From: Sorangium aterium
GTDB lineage: Bacteria; Myxococcota_A; Polyangia; Polyangiales; Polyangiaceae
Direction of reading: 5' to 3'
DNA: 64,000 bases
Assembly: GCF_028368935.1 (NCBI RefSeq)
Contig: NZ_JAQNDK010000003.1
Span: 1-64,000 of the forward strand
Made by a program: the position numbers and the translations under genes. This document shows, piece by piece, positions 31,295 through 40,570 of the stretch (position 1 is its first letter; every line of letters begins with the position of its first letter). Below the pieces are notes generated by a model. It did not search any database, was not told the origin of the DNA, and saw only the letters and a program-made list of their open reading frames with translations.

Positions 31295-32986
31295 TCAGGG
31301 CAGCCGGGTGCTGAGGTTGGCGATCCCGTCCGGAGGGCCGTCGAGGGGAGGGGAGCCGAGCGTCCATTTGCGGACCGGCGTGCCCGGCGGCAGGCCGACG
31401 TAGTTGTGGCGGTGCCGGGACCCGTTGAGGTGCGCCCGGTTGCCGGTGAAGGCGCTGAGCCCTGCGGGGTCCTCGTTCTGGATGCCGAAGAGCGCGTTCC
31501 TCGACAGCGTGTTTCCCTCGACCAGCGCGCGCGCGCAGGCCCTCAGCCAGATCCCTTTTCCGTCGTTGTTCGCGGACTGGCAGCCGATGATCCTCGCGTC
31601 GCTCTGCCGCTCGAGCAGGAACCCCGCGCCCTTCTGCGGGTCGCCGCGCGACGGACCGGCGTCGACCGGGGGGGCCGGCGGCTGCACGAACAGCGGCGCG
31701 CGGTGGACGGTGTTGCCGTCGGCGATGCAGTCGACGAACGCGTTGCCCTCGCCGCCCACGAGGCCGCCCTGCGGATCAGCGAGCGGCGTCGAGGCGATGA
31801 ACCCGGCCGCGAGCCCGTCGTCCTCGGCGGCCCCGCTCGCGTTCCTGTTCCCCACGGCCACGCAGCGCCTCAGCACCACGTGGCGGGTCGAGTGGAGCGC
31901 GAAGCCGCCGGCGGGCGCGTTCGCGCTCGCGCCGTGGTTGCCGATCGCGCGGCAGCCCTCGAGCAGCCCGCGGTACACCGCCCTGCCGATGCGAAAGCCG
32001 AGCGCGGAGAAATCCTTGACCGCATCGGCGGACGCGGCCGGGTTCGCGTTGTAGTTCCCGTCCGCCTCGCACTCGACCATCTCCAGGTTGCTCGTGGTCG
32101 AGATGTTGAACCCGCACGCGCGGTTCCCGGTGAGCGTGAAGTTCCGGTTCGCCCTGCAGCGCAGGAACTTGTAGTTCTCTCCCCACGCGAAGAAGCCGGC
32201 CGGCTCTCCGCCCGACGTGTTGTCGTGCGCCTCGCAGTCCTCCACGAGCACGTTGCGGCAGATGACGAAGTCGACGCCGACGACGTTGAACTGCACGCCG
32301 CTCGGCTGGGCGCTGGTGTTCGCCGTGCGGTTGAACACGCACTCCTTGACCTGCACGTCGTCGCAGAACAGGACGAGCGCGCCCAGCGTCACGACGAAAT
32401 CGAGTCGGCTCGTGTTCTCCGAGCACACGCAGTTGATCATCCGGATGCCTTCCGCGAAGGCGACGCCGCCGGCCGCGTCCCGGGCGCCCATCACGAAGAT
32501 CCCGCCGTTGCGGCACAGGAACCCCGTGTCGATCACGCCGTCGCCGCCGCACCGCCGGACGGACAGATCGAGCAGATCGAGCTGGCTGCACGCCCTGGCG
32601 GCGATCCCGACCCCCTGGATCCCGAGCACGCTGCCGTTCCTGATGACGAGCCGCGCCCTCCCCTCGGCGAACACGCCGACGTTCCCGGAGACGACCTCGC
32701 CCCGGCAAGGCCTCGCGCCCGGGTCGGGGGCGACGACGGGCGCCGGTGGGTCGATCTGCCGCAGCGTCCTGCCGCCCAGGTCGAGGGTGACATCGTCGCT
32801 CGCGATCGTGATGGCCCGCGCGTTCGCGTCCCGCGCCACCCAGTCGACGTCCTCCACGAGGGCGTACACGCCGGGCGCCGTGATGACGAAGGGGACGCGG
32901 CGCTCGGGGTCCGGTCCGCCGTTGATGTCCTGCGCCGTGATCGGCGTCGCGGGGAGGCGCGCGCTGGCGCCGGGGAGATCGCTCAT
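31295..32986 (-). CDS. Right-handed parallel beta-helix repeat protein
   Basis: 563 residues. After about 30 residues, the domain begins with APGVYALVEDVDW and then runs through many beta-helix rungs in which short strands alternate with asparagine-rich turns, for example NNDGKGIWLRACARALVEGNTL and CVAVGNRNASG. This is the pectate-lyase-like fold seen in polysaccharide lyases and surface adhesins. No signal peptide is visible at the chosen start, so export is uncertain. No lyase catalytic residues can be identified with confidence. It lies 62 bases after the LysR-type regulator's stop and is probably in its regulon. Confidence 0.8.
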   Translation of the reverse strand: MSDLPGASARLPATPITAQDINGGPDPERRVPFVITAPGVYALVEDVDWVARDANARAITIASDDVTLDLGGRTLRQIDPPAPVVAPDPGARPCRGEVVSGNVGVFAEGRARLVIRNGSVLGIQGVGIAARACSQLDLLDLSVRRCGGDGVIDTGFLCRNGGIFVMGARDAAGGVAFAEGIRMINCVCSENTSRLDFVVTLGALVLFCDDVQVKECVFNRTANTSAQPSGVQFNVVGVDFVICRNVLVEDCEAHDNTSGGEPAGFFAWGENYKFLRCRANRNFTLTGNRACGFNISTTSNLEMVECEADGNYNANPAASADAVKDFSALGFRIGRAVYRGLLEGCRAIGNHGASANAPAGGFALHSTRHVVLRRCVAVGNRNASGAAEDDGLAAGFIASTPLADPQGGLVGGEGNAFVDCIADGNTVHRAPLFVQPPAPPVDAGPSRGDPQKGAGFLLERQSDARIIGCQSANNDGKGIWLRACARALVEGNTLSRNALFGIQNEDPAGLSAFTGNRAHLNGSRHRHNYVGLPPGTPVRKWTLGSPPLDGPPDGIANLSTRLP

Positions 32987-33048
32987 GGTCCTCGGTCGGG
33001 AGTCTACGCCGTTCACCCTGCTCCGCGCGGCGCCGGCGAGCGCGCGCC

Positions 33049-33942
33049 TCACTGGATCGGCACCGCGCGCAGCGACTCGGCGAGCTTCGCGTAGAGCGAG
33101 CTCCGCGGGTCGTCGCGCCGGTAGACGAGCCGGAAATGATCGCGCGCGAGGGGCGCGGACGGCAGGAGCCGCTTCAGCTTGCCGCCGCGGAGCTCGGCAG
33201 CGACCATGTGGCGCGGCAGCACGGCGACGCCCTCGCCGGCGAGGACCAGCGCCTTGATGGCGGCGCCGAGCCCCACCCAGCGGTGCCGCGCGAACGCGAA
33301 GCGGCCGGCGCCGCCCGCCTGATCGGCGAGGTACCGGAACAGCGGCATGGTCGGGTCGATGTCGAGCAGGCAGTGCCGCGCCGCGTGCTCCGGGCGGGCG
33401 AACGCCTCGCGCCGGAGCAGCCTGGGGGAGGCGACGAACGCGTAGCGCTCCTCGTGCAGCGTCTCCGCCGCGAGGCTCGTGGCGCTCCAGCGGGCGCTGG
33501 TGACGACGCAATCGACGCTGCGGTCGTGGAGGCGCCTCAGCAGGTCGTCGGAGGCGCCGAAATAGAGGTGGAGCGTCAGCTCGGGGCGCCGCCGCGTCAG
33601 CGCGCCGAGCTGGGGGACGATCCACGACATCCCGAGCTCGAACCGCGTTCCGAGCGTCAGCTCGACCGGCGCGGGAGCGGGGCGCATCGCGCTGCGGAGG
33701 CAGTCCTCGGCGAGCGCCAGGCACTGGCGGGCGCGCGGCAGCAAGGCGAGCCCGCGCGGCGTCAGCTGCACCCGGCGCGTGGTGCGCTCGAACAGCGGAG
33801 CCCCGACCTGCTCCTCGATCTGCCGGATGCGCTGGCCGAACGCGGCGGGGCTGAGCGCGACGGCGCGCGCTGCGGTCCGGAAGTTCAGCGTCCGCGCCGC
33901 GGCCTCGAAGCAGGCGAGGTTCTCCAAGGAAGGGAGCAGCAT
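33049..33942 (-). CDS. LysR-family transcriptional regulator
   Basis: A 297-residue regulator: winged helix-turn-helix in residues about 1-62 (LACFEAAARTLNFRTAARAV) and an effector-binding domain in residues about 90-290. The helix-turn-helix is of the GcvA type. The gene is followed on the same strand by the beta-helix protein. A 23-bp palindrome lies immediately upstream of its start and fits a LysR operator, so it may regulate itself. The small-molecule effector is not visible. Confidence 0.92.
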   Translation of the reverse strand: MLLPSLENLACFEAAARTLNFRTAARAVALSPAAFGQRIRQIEEQVGAPLFERTTRRVQLTPRGLALLPRARQCLALAEDCLRSAMRPAPAPVELTLGTRFELGMSWIVPQLGALTRRRPELTLHLYFGASDDLLRRLHDRSVDCVVTSARWSATSLAAETLHEERYAFVASPRLLRREAFARPEHAARHCLLDIDPTMPLFRYLADQAGGAGRFAFARHRWVGLGAAIKALVLAGEGVAVLPRHMVAAELRGGKLKRLLPSAPLARDHFRLVYRRDDPRSSLYAKLAESLRAVPIQ

Positions 33943-33948
33943 GGCGGC

Positions 33949-33971
33949 ATTGTATCGTCCAGCGCAACAAT
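33949..33971. promoter_or_regulatory. LysR-type operator upstream of the LysR gene
   Basis: ATTGT (33949-33953) and ACAAT (33967-33971) form a palindrome with a 13-base spacer, and it also fits the T-N11-A core expected for LysR sites. It sits 7 bases upstream of the regulator's own start, in a locally AT-rich spot, which supports autoregulation. Confidence 0.5.
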
Positions 33972-34072
33972 CCTGACCATGAGAACCGGGATCGCGCCGG
34001 CCACGGCGCGCGGCGCGCCGCGCGGCCGGCGCGCGTGCTCCGGAGGGCTCGGGTGGTCCGGACGCCGGGGCG

Positions 34073-35311
34073 CTACCGGGGATCCTCGACGGGCGCGGTC
34101 TCGAGCGGGACGGTGCCGCCGTTCGCGACCCACTTGAAGCCGTCGACGAGCGCGGTCGAGTCGAGCCTGTCGTCCCCGGTGTCGAAGATCATGAACCGGA
34201 GCTTGAGCTCCTCGCCGCCGGTCACCGGGGCCTGCGTGCGAAGCCAGCCGGTCGCGCCGGCGTCGTTCCAGAGCCCGAAGCCGGTGCCCTCGAGCTCGTC
34301 AGTCCCGAGCGGGCAGCCCTCGCAGACCTCGAAGAAGCTGATGTTGACGCTGACGGGGTTGCCCACGCTGTCGAACGACAGATTGCCGTTGAGCGACCCT
34401 GGCGGGGCCGGCGTCGCCAGGGCGACGAACTGGTCGTTGAAGGCGTCGCAGACGAACTCCGGGTATTCGAAGGTGTAGAACTTGAACGCGAACTCGTAGC
34501 CGGTCGCGTTCGTCGGCGTGCGGATGACGAGCTCGAGGGCGATGTCGTCGTTGATGTTCGCCGACGGAGAGCACGCGGGGTTGTCTTGCGGGAAGCCGGG
34601 CGGCGCCGTGCCCGATCCGTAGTTCTTGCAGCTGTCCGCGTTGCACGCGCCCGGCCACTGGGCGATCCGGGCGCGGCCCGAGGACAGGACGAGCAGGCGG
34701 GTCCCGCCCTGCGGGCGCACGTTGGGGCCGAAGGAGTCGAGCACGCCCACAGCGGGCGAGGGCGCCGCGGGCGAGCCGTCGCCGCGCACGTACTGCGCGC
34801 TCAGCACGCCCCACTTCCTGTCGCCGGGCGACGCCTTGGCGCAGAGGTCGATCGCGTGGGCCCCGTGGATGGCGTCGAAGTCGGCGGGAGCGATGTTCCT
34901 GTCGCAGGCCGTCGGCGCGTTGTCGATCACGCCGTCGCAGTCCTCGTCGACTGGCTCGGGCACCGCGCCGCTCTGGTCAGGCTCCGTGATCACGACCTCG
35001 ACGGCGCCTGGGTTGACGTTCGGGTCGCCGTCGTTGCAGTCGCCGTCCTCGACGGTGAACCCGTCGCCGTCCTCGTCGGGTGAGGCCCCGTCCTCCGTCG
35101 GCGCGCCGCCGTCGCCGAAATCAGCCCAGGAGCCCGTCGTACCGGTGGCTCCGCCGGCGCCCGCCTCCGCCGTCGTGGCGCTGGTCGCGCCCCCGCCGCC
35201 CTCGCCAGGCGCCTGCTGGAGGTGCGCCGTCGCAGAGCACGCGCCCGAGGACCAGAGCGCCGCCCCGATGCTCGCGCAGAGACCCAAGTAGACGAAGCGC
35301 CCGCCTCTCAT
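34073..35311 (-). CDS. Secreted protein with MopE-type metal-binding motif and choice-of-anchor-L-like domain
   Basis: 412 residues. A signal peptide (residues about 1-28, CSAT at its end suggests a lipoprotein) is followed by a Gly-rich linker and then DEDGDGFTVEDGDCND and VDEDCDGVIDN (about 78-130), the MopE/thrombospondin-like motif that binds calcium or copper. Residues about 135-400 resemble the choice-of-anchor L domain of myxobacterial surface proteins. It lies 76 bases downstream of the DUF2339-DUF3999 gene on the same strand. The function is unknown. Confidence 0.75.
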   Translation of the reverse strand: MRGGRFVYLGLCASIGAALWSSGACSATAHLQQAPGEGGGGATSATTAEAGAGGATGTTGSWADFGDGGAPTEDGASPDEDGDGFTVEDGDCNDGDPNVNPGAVEVVITEPDQSGAVPEPVDEDCDGVIDNAPTACDRNIAPADFDAIHGAHAIDLCAKASPGDRKWGVLSAQYVRGDGSPAAPSPAVGVLDSFGPNVRPQGGTRLLVLSSGRARIAQWPGACNADSCKNYGSGTAPPGFPQDNPACSPSANINDDIALELVIRTPTNATGYEFAFKFYTFEYPEFVCDAFNDQFVALATPAPPGSLNGNLSFDSVGNPVSVNISFFEVCEGCPLGTDELEGTGFGLWNDAGATGWLRTQAPVTGGEELKLRFMIFDTGDDRLDSTALVDGFKWVANGGTVPLETAPVEDPR

Positions 35312-35387
35312 GGTGCATCCACCTCGATGGTCGATCCGGACGCCGGAGCGACCTGCTCCCGGCGACCCACGGCAACATGCGAGCACA

Positions 35388-38300
35388 TCACGGCCCGGGC
35401 TCGCTGTCTGCTGTGCGCTGCCGTGGCGGCGCGGGGTCGTCGGGCGGCGCCCCTCGTTCTCCTTGTTCTCGTTCCCCTCGCTTCAGGAGCCGCGCGGCCC
35501 ACAGCGAGAGCGCGAGCAGCCCGACGGCCAGCGCGCCCCCGATCGCCGTGCGGTGCCGCTCGGTGAACGGGAGGTCGCGCGCGACAGGGGCGGCGCCGAG
35601 CGCAGGGTTCGCGGTTGCGGCGCCGAGCCTCGCGGCGGGGGGACGCTCGCGCACGGTGTGGTCGAGCAGGTCGACCAGGTCGTAGCTTGGGCGCTTGCCG
35701 AGCGCGTCGCCCACGTAGAGCCGGTGCGGGCCCGGCTGCGCGGCGCGGAACACGACCTCGCGCGCCCGCACCTCGCCTTGCGCGCCCGAGAGGGAGAGCG
35801 GCGCCGAGTCACCGTCGTGGATCGTGAGCCGGAGGAAGCGCTTCCGGGTGGGGTTCAACGGGACGCGCGTCGACGCGAGCGAGGGCCCTGACTCGCCGTG
35901 CGGGCGGATGCGATGGATCATACCGCTCCCCACGGCCGGCCAGACGGCGCGGTACGTGGTCGAGGCGACGTCGACGCGGCGGCTGAACTCCGGCGTGGAG
36001 ACGTCGAGGAGGACGGCCTCCAGCGGCGCGCCGTCGGCGCCGGCGTCGAGCGTGACGAGGGTCGTCTTCGCCTCGCTGTCCCGCTGCGTCTCGACGATCG
36101 CGAGCGGCAGCAGCGCGGGGGACTCGGCGGGGGCCTGCGTCTCGCACGAGACGGCGCCGCCCGTGATCCGGACGTCCGCGGCCGCGTCGCGCGCCGGGGC
36201 GCCCTCGGGGACAAGGCGGATCCGGACCAGGGCGGCGCGCGAGAGGGGATAGCGGACCGACAGGTGCTCGACCGTCTCCGATCCCTGGGGGATGCGGTAG
36301 ACGTAGGCGCCGCGCGCGACCTCGCTGAGCGACCTCGGATCCGTGCCGGTCTCGACCCGCGCCTCGCGGAGGAAGCTGCCGCCGATGACGCTGAGCTCGA
36401 CGTGGCAGTGGCGCGTGCCGGGCGCGTCGAGCGCCCACGTCGCTTGCGCGACGCCGGCGGCGTCGACCCCCGGATCGAGCATCGTGGCCGCGATCCGCCC
36501 GGACGAGTGCGCGGCGCCTGGCTCGCGGAGCACGTAGGGCACCTCGGCGCCGTCGGGGCCGGCGATGCGGACGTCGGCGAGCAGCTCTTCTGCGCGGCTC
36601 TCGCGGTAGAGATCGAGATCGACGTCGACGCGGTGATCGCCGGCGGCGTCCACGCCCTCGATGGGCCGGACGAGCGCGTGCTTCTCGATCGGGAGCGCCG
36701 CGCCGTTCTGCGCCTCGGAGGGCCGCGCGAGGCTCATCGCCGCGAGCAGCGCGAGCGGCCCGGCCGCGCCCCGCGATCCGGCGCGAAGGAGCGTCACGAG
36801 GCGCCGGCCGAACCGCGCGTAGAGGAACCCTCCGCCGACGAGCAGCGCCCCGACGCCCGTGAAGAGGGCGATCTGGTAGATGCGCTCGACGTGCCAGACG
36901 TCCCAGGCCACGAGCTTCGCGATGGTGACGGCGAACAGGGAGAGCCCGGCGTAGCGATGGAAGGCGTCGCGCGCCGCGAACCCCGCGGTGAGCAGCGCGA
37001 TCGCCGCGAGGGCGAGCACGAGCGTTGTCGCCATCGCGAGGCTGCCTTCCTGGCCCTCCAGGGCGGCGCGGTGCTGTACGGTGAGCTCGGCGAACTCGGA
37101 CGCGTCGAGCGGGGCAGGGGGGGCGGCGGGGAGCGCGGTGATCGCGCTCCGCACCTCGAGGACGACGGTCGTGATGAGCAGGGCATACCCGGCGCCCAGC
37201 GCCGCGGCCGCGGCGCCGCGCAGCTCGGCGCGCGCGGCGTCCAGGGGGCGGGCGAACGCCGCGCGCGACAGCAGCCGCCCCGCGGCGAGCAGGGCGGCGC
37301 TCACGCCCGTGAACGCATAGGTCCTCGCGTTGAGCAGGACGGGAACCGCCATCGTCCCGTCGCGGCCGCGCGTCGCGAACCAGGTGGTCACGAGCGCCTC
37401 GGCCTGAGCCCGATCGACGACGAGCGCCCGCGTGAGGGCGGCGGCGAAGAGCAGCAGCGTGACGGCGAGCCAGACCCGCTCGCCGGTGCGCGCCGCGATC
37501 GCGGCCGCCACGGCCGCGAGGATGCTCCAGATCACGGTCACCGTCGCGCCGCCGAGCCCGAACGCGGCGGACGCGGCGAACAGGGCGAGCGCCTGTCCGA
37601 GGAGCAGGGCGATGCGATCGGCGGGGGGCGCGGCTTCGGCGCGGGTCACGCCTGCGCGGAGGAGCGCGGCGCCGAGCGCCAGGTCCAGGGCGCCGGCGCC
37701 CGCGGTGAGCAGCGCGCGGAGCGTCGGCGTGTCCTCCGGCGTGGCGCCGAGCGCGGCCGCGACGAACCCGAGCGTCGCCACGCACGCGGCGAGCGCGTCG
37801 GACCAGGAGAGCGCCGGCGCGCCGGGCTCGCGCGGGCGCCGCGCCGAGGCGCCCGCGGCGCCGAGGAACACCAGCATGACGAGCGCCGAGGCGCCGAGGA
37901 AGCTTGCGTTGACCGCGCCGACCGCGCCGGCCGCGCTGGCGGCGTCGATGGACGCCGAGGCGCCCGCGTCCGCCGGCGCGATCGCGAAATGCGCCGCCGC
38001 GGCGAGCGCGCCTGCCGAGAGGATCGCCGCGGCGAGGAGCAGGGCGGGGAGCGCGGCGCGCGCGGCCGTCCACGCCGCGAGGGCGGCCGCGAGCGCGAGC
38101 GCGATCGCGAAGAGCGCCGCGTCGGCCTCGATCAGCAGCATGCCCGCCGTGCAGGCGAAGAGCGCCGCGCCGGCGGAGCACGCGATGGCGGTCTTCCGAT
38201 CGAGCTGGCCCGCGAGCCCGGCGCCGCCGCGGAGCCACCCCGCGAGGTAGACGAGCGTCCAGGCCGCGACCAGCGCGACGAGCGTCGTGCGATGCGCGGC

Positions 38301-39977
38301 TGGCGCGTCCGCGAACGTCGCGGCGAAGGAAAGGAAGCCGGCGCCCATCGGCGCCAGCAGCCAGGCGCCCTCGTCGGGCGCGCGCAGGGCGACCAGCGCC
38401 GCGAGCGCGAGCGTGATCGCGGCGGCCGTGAGCGCGCGCGGCGCGTCGAAGAGCAGCGCGGTCGCGGCCGCGTGCGCGAGCACGAGCGCGGCGATGCTGG
38501 TCGCGGTCGCGTCCGCGCGCGCCGCGACGCGGAGGACGCCGGTCGCCTCCGCCCCGGTCGGCGGGACGCTTCGGTCGGGGCTCGTGGCGGGCGCGCGGCG
38601 CAGCCACAGCGCGCGCAGGACGCCCTGCGCCGTGGCGAGCGCGACGAACGCGAGGGGCGCAGCGCGCGCGGCGAGCGCGAAGTAAGGCCCCGGGAGCGCC
38701 TGCGCAGGCGAGTCGAGCCAGGGCGCCGCGTCCGCGTCTCCGCCGGCCGGGGCGGCGCTGGCGTCGAAGTGCCTGGCGTACCAGCCCCAGAACAGCGCCG
38801 TGTGGCCTGCGATCGCGAGCCACGGCGCGACGCGGAAGCCGAGCCTCGCTGCGACGGCGTGGACGACGCTCGTCATGAGCAGGAGGTAGCCGAACAGGAC
38901 GAGCGGCCGGTCCTGCCCCGTCGACAGCACGACGGGGTTGAGGAATCCGGCGACGAGGCTGAGGATCAGGATGGCCTCGCCGCGGTGGCGGAGCGCGAGG
39001 CCGGCGCCGAGCAGGAGGAGCACCGTGTCCGCCGCGAATGCGGCGGGGATCGGGACGAGCTCGTACAGCGTGGCGCTCGCCCACACCGACGCGATCAGGA
39101 CCGAGAGGCCGAGGCCGATGAGCGTGTGGACGAATCGACGCTGCGCGCGCCCGTGGAGCACCTCGGCGATCGCGAGGAGCGCGGCGCCGGTGGCGGCGCC
39201 GATCGCGACGCGCCCGAACGGCCCGATCCAGGCGTTGTCCGAGGCGTACTTGAAGAAGAAGAGCGCGCCGAGCAAGAACGTGGTCGCGCCTGCGCGGGTG
39301 AGCCAGGTGAGGCCGAGCCGCTCCTCGATGGAGGGTCGCTCCTGGGCTTCGCGATGCGCGGGCGAGCCAGCGCCGAACGCGCTCGCCTCGAGCGTCGCCG
39401 CGGGGCGAGGCGCGCGAGGCGGCGGAGGAGCGGCGGGGCCCGGGAACGCGACGTCCGGGGGCGCCGCGGCCGAAGCGGCGGCGAACGCCGTGGACGCGAG
39501 CGCCGGGGGCGCGGTAGCGGTCGGATCCGCGATCCCAGGAAAGGCGCCGGCGGTCGCCGCGTCGAGCGCGGGCGGCGCGCTGGCGGTCGTCGCGTCGAGC
39601 GCGGGCGGCGCGCCGGTGGTCGCCGCGTCGAGCGCGGGCGGCGCGCCGGCGGTCGCCGCGTCGAGCGCGGGCGGTGCATCTGCGCCCTCGGCGTCGAGCG
39701 CGGGCCGGGCCGCCGCTGGGGGCGGGATCGCGCCCTGGGCGATCCTCTCTTGCTCCAGGTCGTGTGTGCTTCGCGGGCTCTCCGCCGCTGCAGTGAGCGC
39801 TGCGCGGCCACGATGCCCGGAGAGCTCGGCCACCCGGTGCTCCAGCGCGTGGATCCGCAGCAGCAGGTCCTCGTTGCGCCGGTTGGCCCGGACGGCGAAC
39901 ACGAAGGCGACGAGCGGGGCAACCAGGAGATAGCCGACGAGCGCGAGCCCGAAGAAGACGACGATTCCTGCCCCCAT
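35388..39977 (-). CDS. DUF2339-DUF3999 fusion membrane protein
   Basis: A 1529-residue protein. The N-terminus has one membrane helix, a coiled-coil stretch (about 35-55) and a Pro/Ala-rich region with four 11-residue repeats (101-144). From about residue 200 to 1100 there are some 20 or more hydrophobic helices, the DUF2339 pattern. At about residue 1080 an internal hydrophobic stretch ending AMSLARPSEAQ resembles a signal peptide, and residues from about 1100 to 1500 resemble DUF3999, ending in a last helix. These two families are usually encoded by adjacent genes; here they are one frame. Function is unknown, but envelope assembly is likely. Confidence 0.82.
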   Translation of the reverse strand: MGAGIVVFFGLALVGYLLVAPLVAFVFAVRANRRNEDLLLRIHALEHRVAELSGHRGRAALTAAAESPRSTHDLEQERIAQGAIPPPAAARPALDAEGADAPPALDAATAGAPPALDAATTGAPPALDATTASAPPALDAATAGAFPGIADPTATAPPALASTAFAAASAAAPPDVAFPGPAAPPPPRAPRPAATLEASAFGAGSPAHREAQERPSIEERLGLTWLTRAGATTFLLGALFFFKYASDNAWIGPFGRVAIGAATGAALLAIAEVLHGRAQRRFVHTLIGLGLSVLIASVWASATLYELVPIPAAFAADTVLLLLGAGLALRHRGEAILILSLVAGFLNPVVLSTGQDRPLVLFGYLLLMTSVVHAVAARLGFRVAPWLAIAGHTALFWGWYARHFDASAAPAGGDADAAPWLDSPAQALPGPYFALAARAAPLAFVALATAQGVLRALWLRRAPATSPDRSVPPTGAEATGVLRVAARADATATSIAALVLAHAAATALLFDAPRALTAAAITLALAALVALRAPDEGAWLLAPMGAGFLSFAATFADAPAAHRTTLVALVAAWTLVYLAGWLRGGAGLAGQLDRKTAIACSAGAALFACTAGMLLIEADAALFAIALALAAALAAWTAARAALPALLLAAAILSAGALAAAAHFAIAPADAGASASIDAASAAGAVGAVNASFLGASALVMLVFLGAAGASARRPREPGAPALSWSDALAACVATLGFVAAALGATPEDTPTLRALLTAGAGALDLALGAALLRAGVTRAEAAPPADRIALLLGQALALFAASAAFGLGGATVTVIWSILAAVAAAIAARTGERVWLAVTLLLFAAALTRALVVDRAQAEALVTTWFATRGRDGTMAVPVLLNARTYAFTGVSAALLAAGRLLSRAAFARPLDAARAELRGAAAAALGAGYALLITTVVLEVRSAITALPAAPPAPLDASEFAELTVQHRAALEGQEGSLAMATTLVLALAAIALLTAGFAARDAFHRYAGLSLFAVTIAKLVAWDVWHVERIYQIALFTGVGALLVGGGFLYARFGRRLVTLLRAGSRGAAGPLALLAAMSLARPSEAQNGAALPIEKHALVRPIEGVDAAGDHRVDVDLDLYRESRAEELLADVRIAGPDGAEVPYVLREPGAAHSSGRIAATMLDPGVDAAGVAQATWALDAPGTRHCHVELSVIGGSFLREARVETGTDPRSLSEVARGAYVYRIPQGSETVEHLSVRYPLSRAALVRIRLVPEGAPARDAAADVRITGGAVSCETQAPAESPALLPLAIVETQRDSEAKTTLVTLDAGADGAPLEAVLLDVSTPEFSRRVDVASTTYRAVWPAVGSGMIHRIRPHGESGPSLASTRVPLNPTRKRFLRLTIHDGDSAPLSLSGAQGEVRAREVVFRAAQPGPHRLYVGDALGKRPSYDLVDLLDHTVRERPPAARLGAATANPALGAAPVARDLPFTERHRTAIGGALAVGLLALSLWAARLLKRGEREQGERGAPPDDPAPPRQRTADSEPGP
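39546..39677 (-). repeat. 33-bp in-frame repeat in the DUF2339 protein
   Basis: Four copies of a 33-base unit encode APPALDAATAG-like 11-mers (residues 101-144). The copies are nearly identical at the DNA level, so length may vary between strains. Confidence 0.8.
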
Positions 39978-40272
39978 GCATGCTTCGTAGCATGCGGTGC
40001 GCGTCGCAGGCGCCGCCCGTCGGCGCGATGATGCCTGTGCTGTTCACGCTGCTCGCGCTGACGACCCCATCGGAAGGCGAGGACCTTTCGGCGCGCGCTG
40101 GGATTCGGGTAAGGTGCCTCCGCATGAGGAACACACGCCTGCCTGATCGCCGTGCGCCGTGCGCCTGCTATCTTCCCCGTGTTCCCGGACGGCGGCGTTG
40201 CTCGGGGGGGGAGCGCGGCCATTCGGGAACAGTTCTTCTGTCCTCTCGACCTTCGGCGCCGGAGACCTCGCG

Positions 40273-40539
40273 ATGGTGAAGCACCCGACCGTCTCTGCAT
40301 GGCAGCGGGATCACGAGGAAGGCGGTTATACGGCCGAGTTGCACGGCTGGACCTTGCGGGTCCGCTGGATACCCGAGCGCCCGGGTGAGCTCCGCGGCTT
40401 CGTGTGGGAGGCCGTCGATCCCTCGGGGAACAAGGTCACCTCGCCCGAGATCCACGAGGAGATCGAGGTGGCGATGGCGCACGCCGAGGAGCGCGCGGCC
40501 CCCGATCCGAAGAAGCACGAGGGGAAGACCGTCGATTGA
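40273..40539 (+). CDS. Small conserved hypothetical protein
   Basis: 88 residues, with no signal peptide or membrane segment. It contains the sequence GGYTAELHGWTLRVRW followed by GFVWEAVDPSG, suggesting a small beta-rich domain, and ends with a charged tail. Start ATG 40273 is chosen from the conserved-looking segment; an in-frame start at 40159 would add 38 low-complexity residues. It converges on the methylase gene 32 bases away. I do not recognise the family. Confidence 0.6.
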   Translation: MVKHPTVSAWQRDHEEGGYTAELHGWTLRVRWIPERPGELRGFVWEAVDPSGNKVTSPEIHEEIEVAMAHAEERAAPDPKKHEGKTVD

Positions 40540-40570
40540 GTGAGCCGCGCGCCGCGCGGCGGCGCCGGGC

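Noticed and set aside
35898-40031. Long plus-strand open frame opposite the DUF2339 gene (about 1377 codons)
   Set aside because: Low-complexity Arg/Glu/Ala sequence, no domains, antisense to a real membrane protein.
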